DNA from: an uncultured Oscillospiraceae bacterium
GTDB lineage: Bacteria; Bacillota; Clostridia; Oscillospirales; Ruminococcaceae
Assembly: GCA_934539585.1 (NCBI GenBank)
Contig: CAKTCT010000015.1
Location: 1 to 59,857 of the forward strand
Direction of reading: 5' to 3'
Length of the DNA stretch: 59,857 bases
The notes beneath the pieces are model-generated. The model searched no databases, was not told the DNA's origin, and saw only the letters and a program-made list of their open reading frames with translations. This document shows, piece after piece, positions 1 to 8,566 of this stretch; the first letter of the stretch is position 1; the number at the start of each line of letters is the position of its first letter. Both the position numbers and the translations under genes were made by a program.

Positions 1-66
1 CGGATTTCCCGGAACCGGCAGCCACCTCTCGCTTCATCGCATATCTGTCGCAGTCACGCAAGGATT

Positions 67-95
67 ATTATACAATAGTCCGCCCCGTTTGGCAA
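67..95 (-). promoter_or_regulatory. Sigma-A promoter reading off the left edge
   Basis: On the minus strand a TTGCCA -35 element is followed after exactly 17 bases by a perfect TATAAT -10 element. It points to position 1, so its gene lies outside the window. The downstream 66 bases contain no start codon that I can assign. Confidence 0.6.
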
Positions 96-133
96 GGGAT
101 TTGACCGCTTTATTTATGAACTTTCTGTAAATT

Positions 134-955
134 TTACGCCTTCCGATACACCAGCACCTGAAACTCCATCCGGGTCTCCAGCCGCTCCAGCGCCCGGAGC
201 TTTTCGTCGGTATCCACGCCGCTTTTATAATAGTAGGGCGTCATGGAAAACAGGTTCCGGATGTCCTCATTGCACGGGAGGAAAATCCGCCCCTCCACCG
301 GGATGCTCTCCAGAAAGGCAAAGCCCTCCAGGGCGTAGTCCCTGACCTCGTTTTCGTAAGGCTGATCGTAAAGGGCCTCCTTCAGCTCCCACAAATGGAA
401 CCGCCCGGGAATCCCCATGAGGAACACCCCGCCGGGCTTCAGCACCCGCCGGTACTCCTCCCCGCAGTAGGGCGCAAAGAGGCTGACCACGCCGTCGCAG
501 CTCTCCGTCCCCACCGGCAGGTGGTAGACGCTGGCCACGGCGCACCGAACGTCCTTGCACCGCTTGGCGCACTTGTCCGCCGCGAACTTGGAGATGTCCA
601 CCGCCAGAATTTCCGAATTCTGAGGAGCCAGCGCCTCCGCCAAAGCAGCGGTATAGTACCCTTCGCCGCAGCCCGCATCCAGAAGCACCGGCTTCTCCCT
701 TCCCGCCAGATGCCGGACCGCAGCAGCAGCCACCGCCTGGGCGAAGGGCGCGTAGTACCCCTTTTCCAGAAAGTCCCGGCGGGCGTTGACCATGAGCTTG
801 TTGTCCCCGGGGATTTTCGCATGCTTGCCGCTTACCGGCAGCAGATTCACATAACCGCTCCGGGCCTTGTCGAAGGTGTGGCCCCTGCCGCAGCCCAGAC
901 CGTTTTCCCGGGGCTCCAGGGGCTCCCCGCAAAGGGGACAGAGAAAGGCCGTCAT
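134..955 (-). CDS. RlmA-type 23S rRNA guanine methyltransferase
   Basis: The 273-residue protein has the layout of RlmA (guanine N1 methyltransferase acting on helix 35 of 23S rRNA). An N-terminal zinc-ribbon is visible (CPLCG, then CGRGH at about residues 6-26), followed by the family stretch SGYVNLL and a class I SAM-binding fold whose motif I is LLDAGCGEGYYT near residue 91. The ATG overlaps the aroE stop in an ATGA junction, so it is translationally coupled to the shikimate genes although it has no known role in that pathway. Family assignment is firm. Which guanine (745 or 748) is modified cannot be read from the sequence. Confidence 0.85.
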   Translation of the reverse strand: MTAFLCPLCGEPLEPRENGLGCGRGHTFDKARSGYVNLLPVSGKHAKIPGDNKLMVNARRDFLEKGYYAPFAQAVAAAAVRHLAGREKPVLLDAGCGEGYYTAALAEALAPQNSEILAVDISKFAADKCAKRCKDVRCAVASVYHLPVGTESCDGVVSLFAPYCGEEYRRVLKPGGVFLMGIPGRFHLWELKEALYDQPYENEVRDYALEGFAFLESIPVEGRIFLPCNEDIRNLFSMTPYYYKSGVDTDEKLRALERLETRMEFQVLVYRKA

Positions 956-1800
956 TTCGTCTCCTCCTGTCCCAGGGCCCTGCGGACCTCCGCCGCCAGA
1001 TAGGCCCCCATGTCGTCCCGGTCGAAGGTCCGGCCGGAGAAAATCTCAAAGGCGCAGATAGCCTGGTAGATCAGCATGTTCAGCCCGTTGGAGCACCGGA
1101 GCCCCCGCTCCCGGCAGTTCCGGAGCAGCGACGTCTCCGCCGGCTTGTAGACAATGTCGCACACCGCCGCCCGGGTCCCGTCCAGGAAGGAAAAATCGGT
1201 GAAGTCCTCGGCCACGCCGCTCATGCCCAGAGGGGTGGCATTGAGGATCACGTCGCTGACCATGCCGCAGTTCTCCGCCGAAAGCTGGGAAAACGGCAGA
1301 ATCTGCACCCGGAAGTCCCCACGGAGCTTCTCCGCCCGCTCCGGATGGCGGCAGAACACCGTCACTGACCTTGCCCCCTGTTCCAACGCCTTTTTGCAGA
1401 TGGACTGGGCCGCTCCTCCGGCCCCCAGCAGGCTGACCCTGGCCCCCTGAAAGGACACGTCCAGCAGCCGCAGCGCCGCCACGATGCCGTTTCCGTCGGT
1501 GTTGAAGCCGTAGAGCTTCCCGCCGGACACCCGGACGGTGTTCACCGCCCCGCACTCCCCGGCGTAGGAGTCGATGCCGTCCAGGTAGGGCAGAATCCGC
1601 CCCTTGTGGGGGATGGTGATGTTGAAGCCGTCCAGCTCCTTCCGGGCCAGCCGGACGAAATCCTCCATTTGCGCCGCCTTGACGTGGCAGGCCCGGTAGC
1701 TCCCGGGGACCCCCAGCCGCTCCATCATCTTCTCCTGGATCAGCGGCGACAGGGTGTGGGCAATGGGGTCGCCGATGACGGCGAGACGAAGATCACTCAT
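952..1800 (-). CDS. aroE: Shikimate dehydrogenase
   Basis: AroE reduces 3-dehydroshikimate to shikimate with NADPH in the cytoplasm. The 282-residue length is normal. The N-terminal substrate half shows the shikimate-binding SPLIQ (family SxS region) and NITIPHK, with the catalytic lysine in the latter. Asn and Asp of GAVNT and GFNTDGNG follow. The NADP-binding half begins with LLGAGGAAQSI near residue 124. It overlaps aroK upstream by 8 bases and rlmA-like downstream by 4, so it sits inside one polycistronic message. Confidence 0.95.
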   Translation of the reverse strand: MSDLRLAVIGDPIAHTLSPLIQEKMMERLGVPGSYRACHVKAAQMEDFVRLARKELDGFNITIPHKGRILPYLDGIDSYAGECGAVNTVRVSGGKLYGFNTDGNGIVAALRLLDVSFQGARVSLLGAGGAAQSICKKALEQGARSVTVFCRHPERAEKLRGDFRVQILPFSQLSAENCGMVSDVILNATPLGMSGVAEDFTDFSFLDGTRAAVCDIVYKPAETSLLRNCRERGLRCSNGLNMLIYQAICAFEIFSGRTFDRDDMGAYLAAEVRRALGQEETK

Positions 1801-2299
1801 GACGTTCTCCTTTCAAAAGGGACAAAATTTCCCGGGCCACCTGCTCCGGCGCATCGTGGCTCCCCACGGTGATCCGGGCGTAGCGGCGGTAAAGGCCGAT
1901 CCGCTGGTCGTAAAGGGCCTGGACCCGGTTCAGGTCCTTGCCGATCAAAGGCCGCCCCGACAGATCGGAGCCGCAGATTTCCTCCACGGACCGGTCCAGA
2001 AAAATCACCGTCCCCGTGGCGGACAGCGCCTCCATGTTCTCCTGCCGGAGGACGATGCCGCCCCCGGTGGCGATGACCAGCCCGACCCGGGCGGCAGCCT
2101 GCCGGGCGCAGTCCGTTTCCCTCTGCCGGAAGGCTCCCTCCCCCTCCTCAGCGAAAATGGCGGGGATGGATTTCCCGGCGGATTCCTCCACGGCCTGGTC
2201 CAGGTCGAAAAAGGTCCTGCCCAGCGCCTCCGCCAGCAGCTTCCCCACCGAGGTTTTCCCGCTGCCGGGCATCCCAATGAGGACGATGTTTCCGTTCAT
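1793..2299 (-). CDS. aroK: Shikimate kinase
   Basis: The 168-residue protein is the ATP-dependent kinase that makes shikimate 3-phosphate. It has a P-loop GMPGSGKTS at residues 9-17, the DLD substrate/Mg motif near residue 32, the shikimate-binding ATGGG near residue 77 and the RP of the lid segment (SGRPLI). The start has GAGGG about 7 bases upstream. Its stop overlaps aroE by 8 bases. The roughly 100 bases between it and pheA hold no further gene and no clear terminator. Confidence 0.95.
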   Translation of the reverse strand: MNGNIVLIGMPGSGKTSVGKLLAEALGRTFFDLDQAVEESAGKSIPAIFAEEGEGAFRQRETDCARQAAARVGLVIATGGGIVLRQENMEALSATGTVIFLDRSVEEICGSDLSGRPLIGKDLNRVQALYDQRIGLYRRYARITVGSHDAPEQVAREILSLLKGERHE

Positions 2300-2403
2300 T
2301 CTGTGTCCCTCGTTTCCTTATAAAGACGGACGGCCCAGCGGCCAATCCTTTCCCTATCTGCAAAGCCTATGAACCGGTCCGCCCCGCAAGCCTTCCAGAA
2401 CCC

Positions 2404-3237
2404 TTACTCCCCTTCCTCCAGAAAAGGCCGGTGCCGGTACCGCCCCAGGACCCGCAGCGTCTGGGTGTGCCGCCGGAGCTCCTCGAAAAGCCCGTCCAGC
2501 TCCCGGTTCCCGCCGGTGAGAAAGTCCGCGAAGAAAAGGTACTCCCAGTTCCGGTCGGCAATGGGCCGGGATTCGATCTTCATCAGGTTCATCCCGTAGC
2601 GCCCCAGGACCTCCAGCACCCCGCAAAGGCTCCCCACCACATGGGGGAGGGTGAAGTCCACGGAGACCTTGTCGCTGTCCGGAGCATTTTCCGGCTCCCG
2701 GGCCACGATGACGAAGCGGGTGAAGTTCCTGGCCTTGAAGTTGACCCCCTCAGCCAGGACCTCCAGGCCGTAAATCTGGGCCGCCCGGCGGCTGGCAATG
2801 GCCGCCAGGTGAGAGTCCGGGCACTCCGCCGCCATTTTGGCCGCGGCGGCGGTGTTGTATACCGGCCGGCAGATCCATTCCGGGTGCCCGGCCAGGAACT
2901 CCATGGACTGAGACAGCCCCTGCTCGTGGGAGACCACCTCCCGGATGTCGGAAAGCTCCGTCCCCGGCTTGGCCAGCAGGCAATGGCGCACCCGGACGTA
3001 CTGTTCCCCCACAATGGAAAAGCCGTACCGCCCCAGCAGGTCGTACACCGCCGCAATAGCCCCGGTGGAGCTGTTCTCGATGGGGACCACCGCCCGGTCC
3101 GCCGCCCCGTCCCGGAGCTGGTCGAAGGCGTTCTGGAAGGAACCGGCGGTGATCAGCTCCGCCGCCTCCCCGAAATAGAGAAGGGCCGCTTCCTCGGCAT
3201 AGGACCCGGGGACCCCGCAGTAAACCGCAGTTAACAT
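2404..3237 (-). CDS. pheA: Prephenate dehydratase
   Basis: This monofunctional PheA converts prephenate to phenylpyruvate, the committed step to phenylalanine. The start is placed at the ATG of MLTAVYCGVPGSY, which has GGAGGG 7 bases upstream and gives 277 residues. The dehydratase domain carries the catalytic NFTRFVIV motif (Thr-Arg-Phe) around residue 173. A C-terminal ACT domain (HVVGSLCGVLEVLGRYG, then ESRP) predicts feedback inhibition by phenylalanine. The gene overlaps the preceding GNAT gene by 7 bases. No chorismate mutase domain is fused and no tyrA is in the window. Confidence 0.93.
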   Translation of the reverse strand: MLTAVYCGVPGSYAEEAALLYFGEAAELITAGSFQNAFDQLRDGAADRAVVPIENSSTGAIAAVYDLLGRYGFSIVGEQYVRVRHCLLAKPGTELSDIREVVSHEQGLSQSMEFLAGHPEWICRPVYNTAAAAKMAAECPDSHLAAIASRRAAQIYGLEVLAEGVNFKARNFTRFVIVAREPENAPDSDKVSVDFTLPHVVGSLCGVLEVLGRYGMNLMKIESRPIADRNWEYLFFADFLTGGNRELDGLFEELRRHTQTLRVLGRYRHRPFLEEGE

Positions 3238-3776
3238 TTCCGTCCCTCCTGCCATTCCTCCGCCGTCAGGGAGTAACAGACCTCATCCATCAGCGTCCCG
3301 TCAAACCGCACAAACGACTCCCGTAAAGTGCCTTCTTTCCGGAAGCCGCATTTTTCGATCACCCGCCGGGAACGGTCGTTCCACGGAAAATGATAAACCG
3401 TCAGCATCCGGAGTCCTTCTTCCTCAAAGGCGTACCGCATGACTTCCTTCACCGCTTCGGTCATCCGCCCCTGTTCCCAGGAATCCTTCGCCAGGACGTA
3501 GCCGACCATCTTCACTCCCGGCACTCCCGGACGCTTTTCGTCCTTGTGGAGCCCCAGAGAGCCGATGACCCGGCCGGACGCCTTTTCTTCCAGCGCCCAG
3601 ACGTCCCCTTCCCGGATGAACATCTCTGCAATCTTCCGGCTCTCCTCCACATTTTCGTGGGGCTTCCAACCGGCGGCGGGACCCACCTCCGGGTCCGCCG
3701 CGTATCGATACAGGTCCTCGGCGTCGTCCTCGGTCCAATCCCGGAGGATGAGGCGAGGGGTTTCCAGTCGTTTCAT
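3231..3776 (-). CDS. GNAT N-acetyltransferase (RimJ/RimL-like)
   Basis: A 181-residue acetyltransferase_3-type GNAT protein starting at MKRLETPRLILRDW, the usual N-terminus of RimJ/RimL relatives. AGAGGA lies 8 bases upstream of this ATG, so the longer reading from 3836 is not used. The acetyl-CoA binding region is VGYVLAKDSWEQGRMTEAV. It is inserted between aroC and pheA and overlaps pheA by 7 bases, so it is co-transcribed with the aromatic genes, but nothing in the sequence indicates its substrate. A passenger gene is as likely as a pathway role. Confidence 0.85.
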   Translation of the reverse strand: MKRLETPRLILRDWTEDDAEDLYRYAADPEVGPAAGWKPHENVEESRKIAEMFIREGDVWALEEKASGRVIGSLGLHKDEKRPGVPGVKMVGYVLAKDSWEQGRMTEAVKEVMRYAFEEEGLRMLTVYHFPWNDRSRRVIEKCGFRKEGTLRESFVRFDGTLMDEVCYSLTAEEWQEGRKC

Positions 3777-3814
3777 GGCACGATTCCTCTCTTTGCTTTC
3801 CTTATTATTGTAGC

Positions 3815-3848
3815 ACAAAACCGCCGCCGGGCGCAACTCCGGCGGCGG
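3815..3848 (-). terminator. Intrinsic terminator inside the aro operon
   Basis: Six bases after the aroC stop, the minus strand forms a perfect 10-bp GC stem (CCGCCGCCGG with CCGGCGGCGG, 8-base loop) followed by TTTT. The short U tract suggests partial termination, which would lower expression of pheA, aroK and aroE relative to aroFBAC. Confidence 0.65.
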
Positions 3849-3854
3849 AACTTC

Positions 3855-4907
3855 CTAAATCAGCGCTTCGCAGAGGGCCAGGGCCGCGGCGCTTTCCACC
3901 ACCACCGACGCCCGGGACAGGATGCACGGATCGTGGCGGCCCTGAATGACCAGTTCGGCATTTTCCATGGCGGAAAGGTCCACGGTGCGCTGGGGCTTCC
4001 CGATGGAGGGAGTGGGCTTGATGACCACCCGAAAAACCACCGGCATCCCGTTGGAGATGCCTCCCAGGATGCCGCCATTGCGGTTGGTCTCGGTGACGAC
4101 TCTGCCGTCCTCCACCCGCATGGGGTCGTTGGCCTGGCTGCCCCGGAGCCCGGCGAAGCCAAAGCCCTCCCCGAACTCCACGCCCTTTACCGCCGGGACC
4201 CCGAACAGGTGCCGGGAAAGGATGCTCTCTAAACTCCCCAGCCCCGATTCCCCGACGCCGCAGGGAAGGCCGGTGACGCCGCACTCGATGATCCCCCCCA
4301 GGGAATCCCCGTCTAAGCGGGCGGCCTGAATCTCCGCCTTCATCCGCTCCCCGGCGTCCGGGTCCAGAACAGAGAAGGATTCCGCCCAAAGGGGGGCGAA
4401 GTCTTTTTCCGACAGCGTCACCGGGTCAAAGGCCCGGTCGGAAACGGAGCCGATCCGGGCGATATGGGCCCCCACGGCAATGCCCCGTCCCTTTAAAATC
4501 AGCTTGGCCACGGCCCCGGCAAAGACCAAAGGTGCCGTCAGCCGCCCGGAAAAATGGCCGCCGCCCCGTGGGTCGCTGCAGCCGTGGTACCGGACAAAGC
4601 CGGTGTAGTCCCCGTGGGAGGGTCGGGCCAGGTTCCTGGTGGCCTCATAGTCCTGGGACCGGGTGTTGCCGTTCCGGATCACAGCGGACAGCGGGGTGCC
4701 GGTGAGCTTCCCCTGGTACACGCCGCTGAGGATTTCCGGCGCGTCGGCCTCCAGCCGGGTGGTGGAAAGCCCCCCGGCTCTGGCCCGGCGGCGGTCCATC
4801 TCCCGGGAAATGAAGTCCATGTCCAGGGGAACGCCGGAAGGAAGCCCTTCCAGGACCACGCCAATGGCCGGGCCGTGGGATTCCCCGAAAATCTGATACT
4901 GGAACAT
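3855..4907 (-). CDS. aroC: Chorismate synthase
   Basis: AroC converts EPSP to chorismate and needs reduced FMN. The protein starts at MFQYQIFGESHGPAIG, which contains the first family signature, with AGGAGG 6 bases before the ATG, giving 350 residues. Other signatures visible are RPSHGDYTG, the DPRGGGHFSGR stretch and SNGMPVVFRVVIKPTPSI. The open frame continues upstream to 5024 but that part overlaps aroA and has no homology, so it is excluded. It lies 11 bases after aroA and is followed by an internal terminator. Confidence 0.95.
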   Translation of the reverse strand: MFQYQIFGESHGPAIGVVLEGLPSGVPLDMDFISREMDRRRARAGGLSTTRLEADAPEILSGVYQGKLTGTPLSAVIRNGNTRSQDYEATRNLARPSHGDYTGFVRYHGCSDPRGGGHFSGRLTAPLVFAGAVAKLILKGRGIAVGAHIARIGSVSDRAFDPVTLSEKDFAPLWAESFSVLDPDAGERMKAEIQAARLDGDSLGGIIECGVTGLPCGVGESGLGSLESILSRHLFGVPAVKGVEFGEGFGFAGLRGSQANDPMRVEDGRVVTETNRNGGILGGISNGMPVVFRVVIKPTPSIGKPQRTVDLSAMENAELVIQGRHDPCILSRASVVVESAAALALCEALI

Positions 4908-4918
4908 CCTTTTCCTCC

Positions 4919-6133
4919 TTATTCCTCGCGGACCCGGCCGCCCAGGGCCTGATAGTCCCGCCAAAAGTCCGGATAGGACTTGGCCACGCACTCCGCACCC
5001 AGAACCTCCACCGGCTCCCGGCAAACAGCCGCCGCCACCGCCGCCGCCATGGCGATTCGGTGGTCGTTGTGGCTGTCCGCCTGGCCGCCCCGGAGAGCTC
5101 CCAGGCCGGTCACTTCCAAAAAGTCCGGGCCGGTGTCCGCCCGGCCCCCCAGGCTCCGGAGCAGGTCCGCCGTGGTCTCCAGCCGGTCGCTTTCCTTGAG
5201 CCGCAGGCGGGCGGCGTTGACAAACCGGGTCCGGCCCTCCCGTCCGGCGGCGCAGACCGCCAGGGCCGGGATCAGGTCCGGGATTTCCCCGGCGTCCACC
5301 GTGCAGTCCCCGGGGGATTTCATCCGCTCCAGAATGGAGACCACGGCCCGGTCCCCCTGAAGGGAGTCCGGATTCATACCCAGGACCTCCGTCCGGCTCC
5401 CCAGGAAGTTGGAGCCCAGGAAAAACGCCGCCTGGGACCAGTCCCCCTCCACCCGGCAGGTCCGGGGACGGTACGTCTGGCCCCCGGGGAGGCAGAACCG
5501 CCGGTAATCCCGGTTTTCCGCCCGGACCCCGAAGGCCGCCATGGCGGAAAGGGTCATGTCCACGTAGGCTCTGGACTCCAGAACGTCGGTGATGACGATC
5601 TCCGACGGCTCCGGCAGCAGGCTCAGGGCCAGAAGCAGCCCGGTGACGAACTGGGAGCTGACCTTCCCGCTGAGGGAATAGCTCCCCCCGGGGAGCCGTC
5701 CTTCCACGGTGAGGGAATCCCCCTCCTGCCGCCAGGCGACGCCCTTTTCCCGGAAAATCTGAAAGTAGGGGTCCAGAGGCCGCTCCATGAGCCGCCCATG
5801 GCCCCGGAAGGTCACAGGCAGGCCCTCTCCCGCCGCCAGGGCGATGGGGATGAGGAACCGCAGGGTGGAGCCGGACTCGCCGCAGTCGATGTCCATGGGT
5901 CCCCGGGGAGTCCCGCCCGTCACCCGGACCTCCCGGCCCGCGGAGGAAAAGGCCCCTCCCAGGGCGGACACGCCGTTTAAAGTGGCTGCAATGTCGGCGG
6001 AGAAGCTGACGTTCCCCACCCGGCTCTCCCCCTTGGCCAGGGCGGCGCAGAGGAGGTACCGGTGGGCCATGCTTTTGGAGGAGGGGACCTCCACCTTCCC
6101 GGCCAGCTTCCCCGGCAGGACGATCTGATTCAT
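4919..6133 (-). CDS. aroA: EPSP synthase (3-phosphoshikimate 1-carboxyvinyltransferase)
   Basis: AroA joins shikimate 3-phosphate and phosphoenolpyruvate. The 404-residue protein has the substrate loop PSSKSMAHRYL at 17-27, the PEP loop DCGESGSTLRFLIP near residue 83, and the second signature RLKESDRLETT near residue 306, plus DSHNDHRIAMA. The loop reads GESGST rather than the class I form LGNAGTAMR, so it resembles the class variation found in Firmicutes; glyphosate sensitivity cannot be deduced. Its ATG overlaps the aroB stop in an ATGA junction. Confidence 0.94.
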   Translation of the reverse strand: MNQIVLPGKLAGKVEVPSSKSMAHRYLLCAALAKGESRVGNVSFSADIAATLNGVSALGGAFSSAGREVRVTGGTPRGPMDIDCGESGSTLRFLIPIALAAGEGLPVTFRGHGRLMERPLDPYFQIFREKGVAWRQEGDSLTVEGRLPGGSYSLSGKVSSQFVTGLLLALSLLPEPSEIVITDVLESRAYVDMTLSAMAAFGVRAENRDYRRFCLPGGQTYRPRTCRVEGDWSQAAFFLGSNFLGSRTEVLGMNPDSLQGDRAVVSILERMKSPGDCTVDAGEIPDLIPALAVCAAGREGRTRFVNAARLRLKESDRLETTADLLRSLGGRADTGPDFLEVTGLGALRGGQADSHNDHRIAMAAAVAAAVCREPVEVLGAECVAKSYPDFWRDYQALGGRVREE

Positions 6134-7221
6134 AGCCCCTCCGATTCCCCGCAGGCCCAGCAGGCGAATTGGGCCTTGGGCATCCGGTGGAGGAAGCTCT
6201 CCCCCACCTGCCGGCAGAGGACCACGGTGATGTCCTTCCCCGCGCCCTTTTTGTCGTAGGAAAGGACCTCTTTCAGCGCTGCGGGGGAGACGTCCGCCGG
6301 CTCCACCGGCAGTCCGAACCGGGAAAGGAGGGCCTTGACCCGCCGGGCGGTGCCGGGCTGGGTGAAGCCCTGCTCCTCGCCGATCTCCAGAATCCGGGCC
6401 ATGCCGCAGGAGACGGCCTCGCCGTGCATGTAGGTCTCATAGTTCCCCAGCTTTTCGTAGACATGGCCCAGGGTGTGGCCGAAATTCAGGAACATCCGGT
6501 CCCCGGTATCCCGCTCATCCCGCTCCACAAAGGCCCGCTTGTCGTCGCAGCAGGTGTACAGGATTTCTTCCATATGAGCCATCAGAGCCTGGCGGTTGGG
6601 GCAGCTTTCCAGGAGGGCAAAGAGCTTCTCATCCCCCAGGACGCCGTACTTGACCACCTCGGCCAGGCCGTCCCGGAAGACCCGGTCCGGCAGCGTGTTC
6701 AGGGTGCATGGGTCGATGAGCACCGCCCGGGGCTGGTAGAAGGCTCCGGCCAGATTCTTCCCCTGTTTCAGGTCCACGGCCACCTTTCCGCCCACGGAGG
6801 AATCCACCTGGGCCAGAAGGGTGGTGGGAATCTGGACGAAGGGGATCCCCCGGAACAGGGTGGCCGCCGCGAAGCCGGTCATATCCCCGGTGACGCCGCC
6901 GCCCAGGGCCACGATAAGGCCGCTCCGGGTCATGGGAGAGGGCTCCGCCAGCATCCCGTCGTAAAGGGAGACCAGGGTCTCCATATTCTTGCTCTTTTCC
7001 CCGGCGGGAAAGACCACGGTTTTCACGGCGAATCCCGCCTGCTTCAGGGAATCCGTGACGGTCTCCAGATACAGCGGGGCCACGTTGGAGTCTGTGACGA
7101 CGCAGACCTGGCCTCCGGGATACACCTCCCGGACGGCCTCCCCGCACCGGGGAAGAAGGCCCTTTTCAAAGGTAATGACGTAGCTTCGGTCTCCCGGCAG
7201 GGCCACGGAAAGCTGTTTCAT
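6130..7221 (-). CDS. aroB: 3-Dehydroquinate synthase
   Basis: AroB cyclises DAHP to 3-dehydroquinate using NAD and a divalent metal. The 363-residue protein shows the nucleotide-binding GGGVTGDMTGF, PTTLLAQVDSSVGGKVAVD and the metal-ligand segment GLAEVVKYG, with later ligands in NFGHTLGH and HGEAVSCGM. AAAGGAG stands 8 bases before the ATG. It lies 25 bases downstream of aroF and overlaps aroA by 4 bases. Confidence 0.95.
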   Translation of the reverse strand: MKQLSVALPGDRSYVITFEKGLLPRCGEAVREVYPGGQVCVVTDSNVAPLYLETVTDSLKQAGFAVKTVVFPAGEKSKNMETLVSLYDGMLAEPSPMTRSGLIVALGGGVTGDMTGFAAATLFRGIPFVQIPTTLLAQVDSSVGGKVAVDLKQGKNLAGAFYQPRAVLIDPCTLNTLPDRVFRDGLAEVVKYGVLGDEKLFALLESCPNRQALMAHMEEILYTCCDDKRAFVERDERDTGDRMFLNFGHTLGHVYEKLGNYETYMHGEAVSCGMARILEIGEEQGFTQPGTARRVKALLSRFGLPVEPADVSPAALKEVLSYDKKGAGKDITVVLCRQVGESFLHRMPKAQFACWACGESEGL

Positions 7222-7246
7222 GGGAGGCGCTCCTTTCGGAAAAGTT

Positions 7247-8272
7247 TTACAGGGTCCGGCCGTTGAGCTCCGCGAAGGGCCGGATGGTCTTAACCAGCTT
7301 GTCGAAGGCGTCGGGGGTGATGGACTGCTTGCCGTCGCAGAGAGCCTTCTGGGGGTTGTTGTGGACCTCGATGATGAGGCCGTCGGCTCCCACTGCCGCC
7401 GCCGCCTTGGCCATAGGCTCCACCATCCAGGCGATGCCGCAGGCGTGGGAGGGGTCGATGATTACCGGCAGGTGAGATTTCGCCTTCAGCATGGGCACAG
7501 CGGAAATATCCAGGGTGTTCCGGGTGGCGGTCTCAAAGGTCCGGATGCCCCGTTCACAGAGGATGACATTGGGGTTCCCGTTGGCCATGATGTACTCGGC
7601 GCTCATCAGCAGCTCCTCCAAAGTGTTGGCCAGGCCCCGTTTCAGGAGGATGGGCTTCCGGCAGCGGCCCAGTTCCTTCAGAAGCTCGAAGTTCTGCATG
7701 TTCCGGGCTCCCACCTGGATGACGTCTACATCCTCGAACAGGGGCAGATGGGCAGGGGACATGATCTCGGTGACGATGGGCAGGCCGGTCTCCTTTTTGG
7801 CCTCCAAAAGAAGCCGCAGCCCCTGGTCGTGGAGACCCTGGAAGGCGTAGGGAGAGGTCCGGGGCTTGAAAGCTCCGCCCCGAAGAAGATTGGCGCCGCT
7901 GGCCTTGACTGCCTTGGCGATATCCACGATCTGCTCCTCGCTTTCCACGGAGCAGGGACCGGCGATGATCTGGAACCGGCTGCCGCCGATCTGCACGCCG
8001 CCGTTGGCAGAGGGAACGGTGATCACGGAGTCCTCGTGATGGAACTTCCGGTTGGCCAGCTTGTAGGGCTCCTGGACCCGTTTGACGGATTCCACGATGT
8101 CGTTGGCGGCGATGTCGTCCTCGTTCAGGCGGGTGGTGTCGCCGACCAGGCCGATGACGTTGGAGTGCTCGCCTTCAATGGTGCTGGCGTGGATGTTGCC
8201 CACGGACTCGATGCCGGTAATGAGTTTTCGGATTTCTTCTGCGTCGGTTCCTTTTTTGATAACGATGATCAT
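7247..8272 (-). CDS. aroF: DAHP synthase (type I-beta)
   Basis: First structural gene of the operon: condensation of PEP and erythrose 4-phosphate. The 341 residues comprise an N-terminal ferredoxin-like regulatory domain (about 1-70, MIIVIKKGTDAEEIRKL) like that of the Thermotoga-type enzyme, then a TIM barrel with FQIIAGPCSVESEEQI, RGGAFKPRTSPYAFQG and the metal-binding PVIIDPSHACG. In characterised members the N-terminal domain binds Tyr or Phe for feedback control. Upstream is a 275-base leader carrying an aromatic leader peptide and terminator, so transcription is probably attenuated. Confidence 0.95.
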   Translation of the reverse strand: MIIVIKKGTDAEEIRKLITGIESVGNIHASTIEGEHSNVIGLVGDTTRLNEDDIAANDIVESVKRVQEPYKLANRKFHHEDSVITVPSANGGVQIGGSRFQIIAGPCSVESEEQIVDIAKAVKASGANLLRGGAFKPRTSPYAFQGLHDQGLRLLLEAKKETGLPIVTEIMSPAHLPLFEDVDVIQVGARNMQNFELLKELGRCRKPILLKRGLANTLEELLMSAEYIMANGNPNVILCERGIRTFETATRNTLDISAVPMLKAKSHLPVIIDPSHACGIAWMVEPMAKAAAAVGADGLIIEVHNNPQKALCDGKQSITPDAFDKLVKTIRPFAELNGRTL

Positions 8273-8361
8273 GTGAATGACTTCCTTTCGATTCAGATGG
8301 GTTTCGGCCTTGCTCGCCCCGGCACAGCGCTTTGCCGCTTCAGCAGCCCGAATTTTTCAGA

Positions 8362-8399
8362 CAAAAAGGCCCGCATCTTCGTTTCCAAAGACGCGGGCC
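8362..8399 (-). terminator. Attenuator terminator in the aroF leader
   Basis: The minus-strand RNA folds into a 12-bp stem (GGCCCGCGUCUU with AAGAUGCGGGCC, one G-U pair and a loop of about 8) followed by UUUUUGU. It lies 90 bases upstream of the aroF ATG and 21 bases after the leader-peptide stop. Between stop and terminator a smaller hairpin (UUUUCC/GGAAAA, 8402-8420) is possible. I did not find a strong antiterminator by eye; only a 5-bp GCCGG/CCGGC pairing with leader codons 22-23 stands out. Confidence 0.85.
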
Positions 8400-8420
8400 G
8401 GTTTTCCTATGGACGGAAAA

Positions 8421-8537
8421 TCAAAGCGTACACGATGTGGCCAACGAAAGATGCTGATAGGGAACTAAGCCGGCGCCATAAAAATAGCTCCAGCCAAAAT
8501 AGCCCATAAATCGTTTCGTCTGCTGCAACGCGGCCAT
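8421..8537 (-). CDS. Aromatic leader peptide of the aro operon
   Basis: A 38-codon reading frame starts at an ATG with AGGA 8 bases upstream; another in-frame ATG three codons earlier sits too close to the same ribosome site. Residues 10-20 read FMGYFGWSYFY, so seven of eleven codons are Phe, Tyr or Trp, with one more Tyr at 27. The frame ends 21 bases before a strong intrinsic terminator and lies between the operon promoter and aroF. By analogy with pheL and trpL leaders, stalled ribosomes at these codons would report shortage of any aromatic amino acid. The peptide itself probably has no other job. Confidence 0.8.
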   Translation of the reverse strand: MAALQQTKRFMGYFGWSYFYGAGLVPYQHLSLATSCTL

Positions 8538-8566
8538 GACTTTCATCCTTTCCGAAGTTTGGTCTT

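Noticed and set aside
8281..8560. T-box riboswitch in the aroF leader
   Set aside because: I found no T-box sequence (AGGGUGGNACCGCG type) or specifier stem; the leader ORF plus terminator explains the region better.
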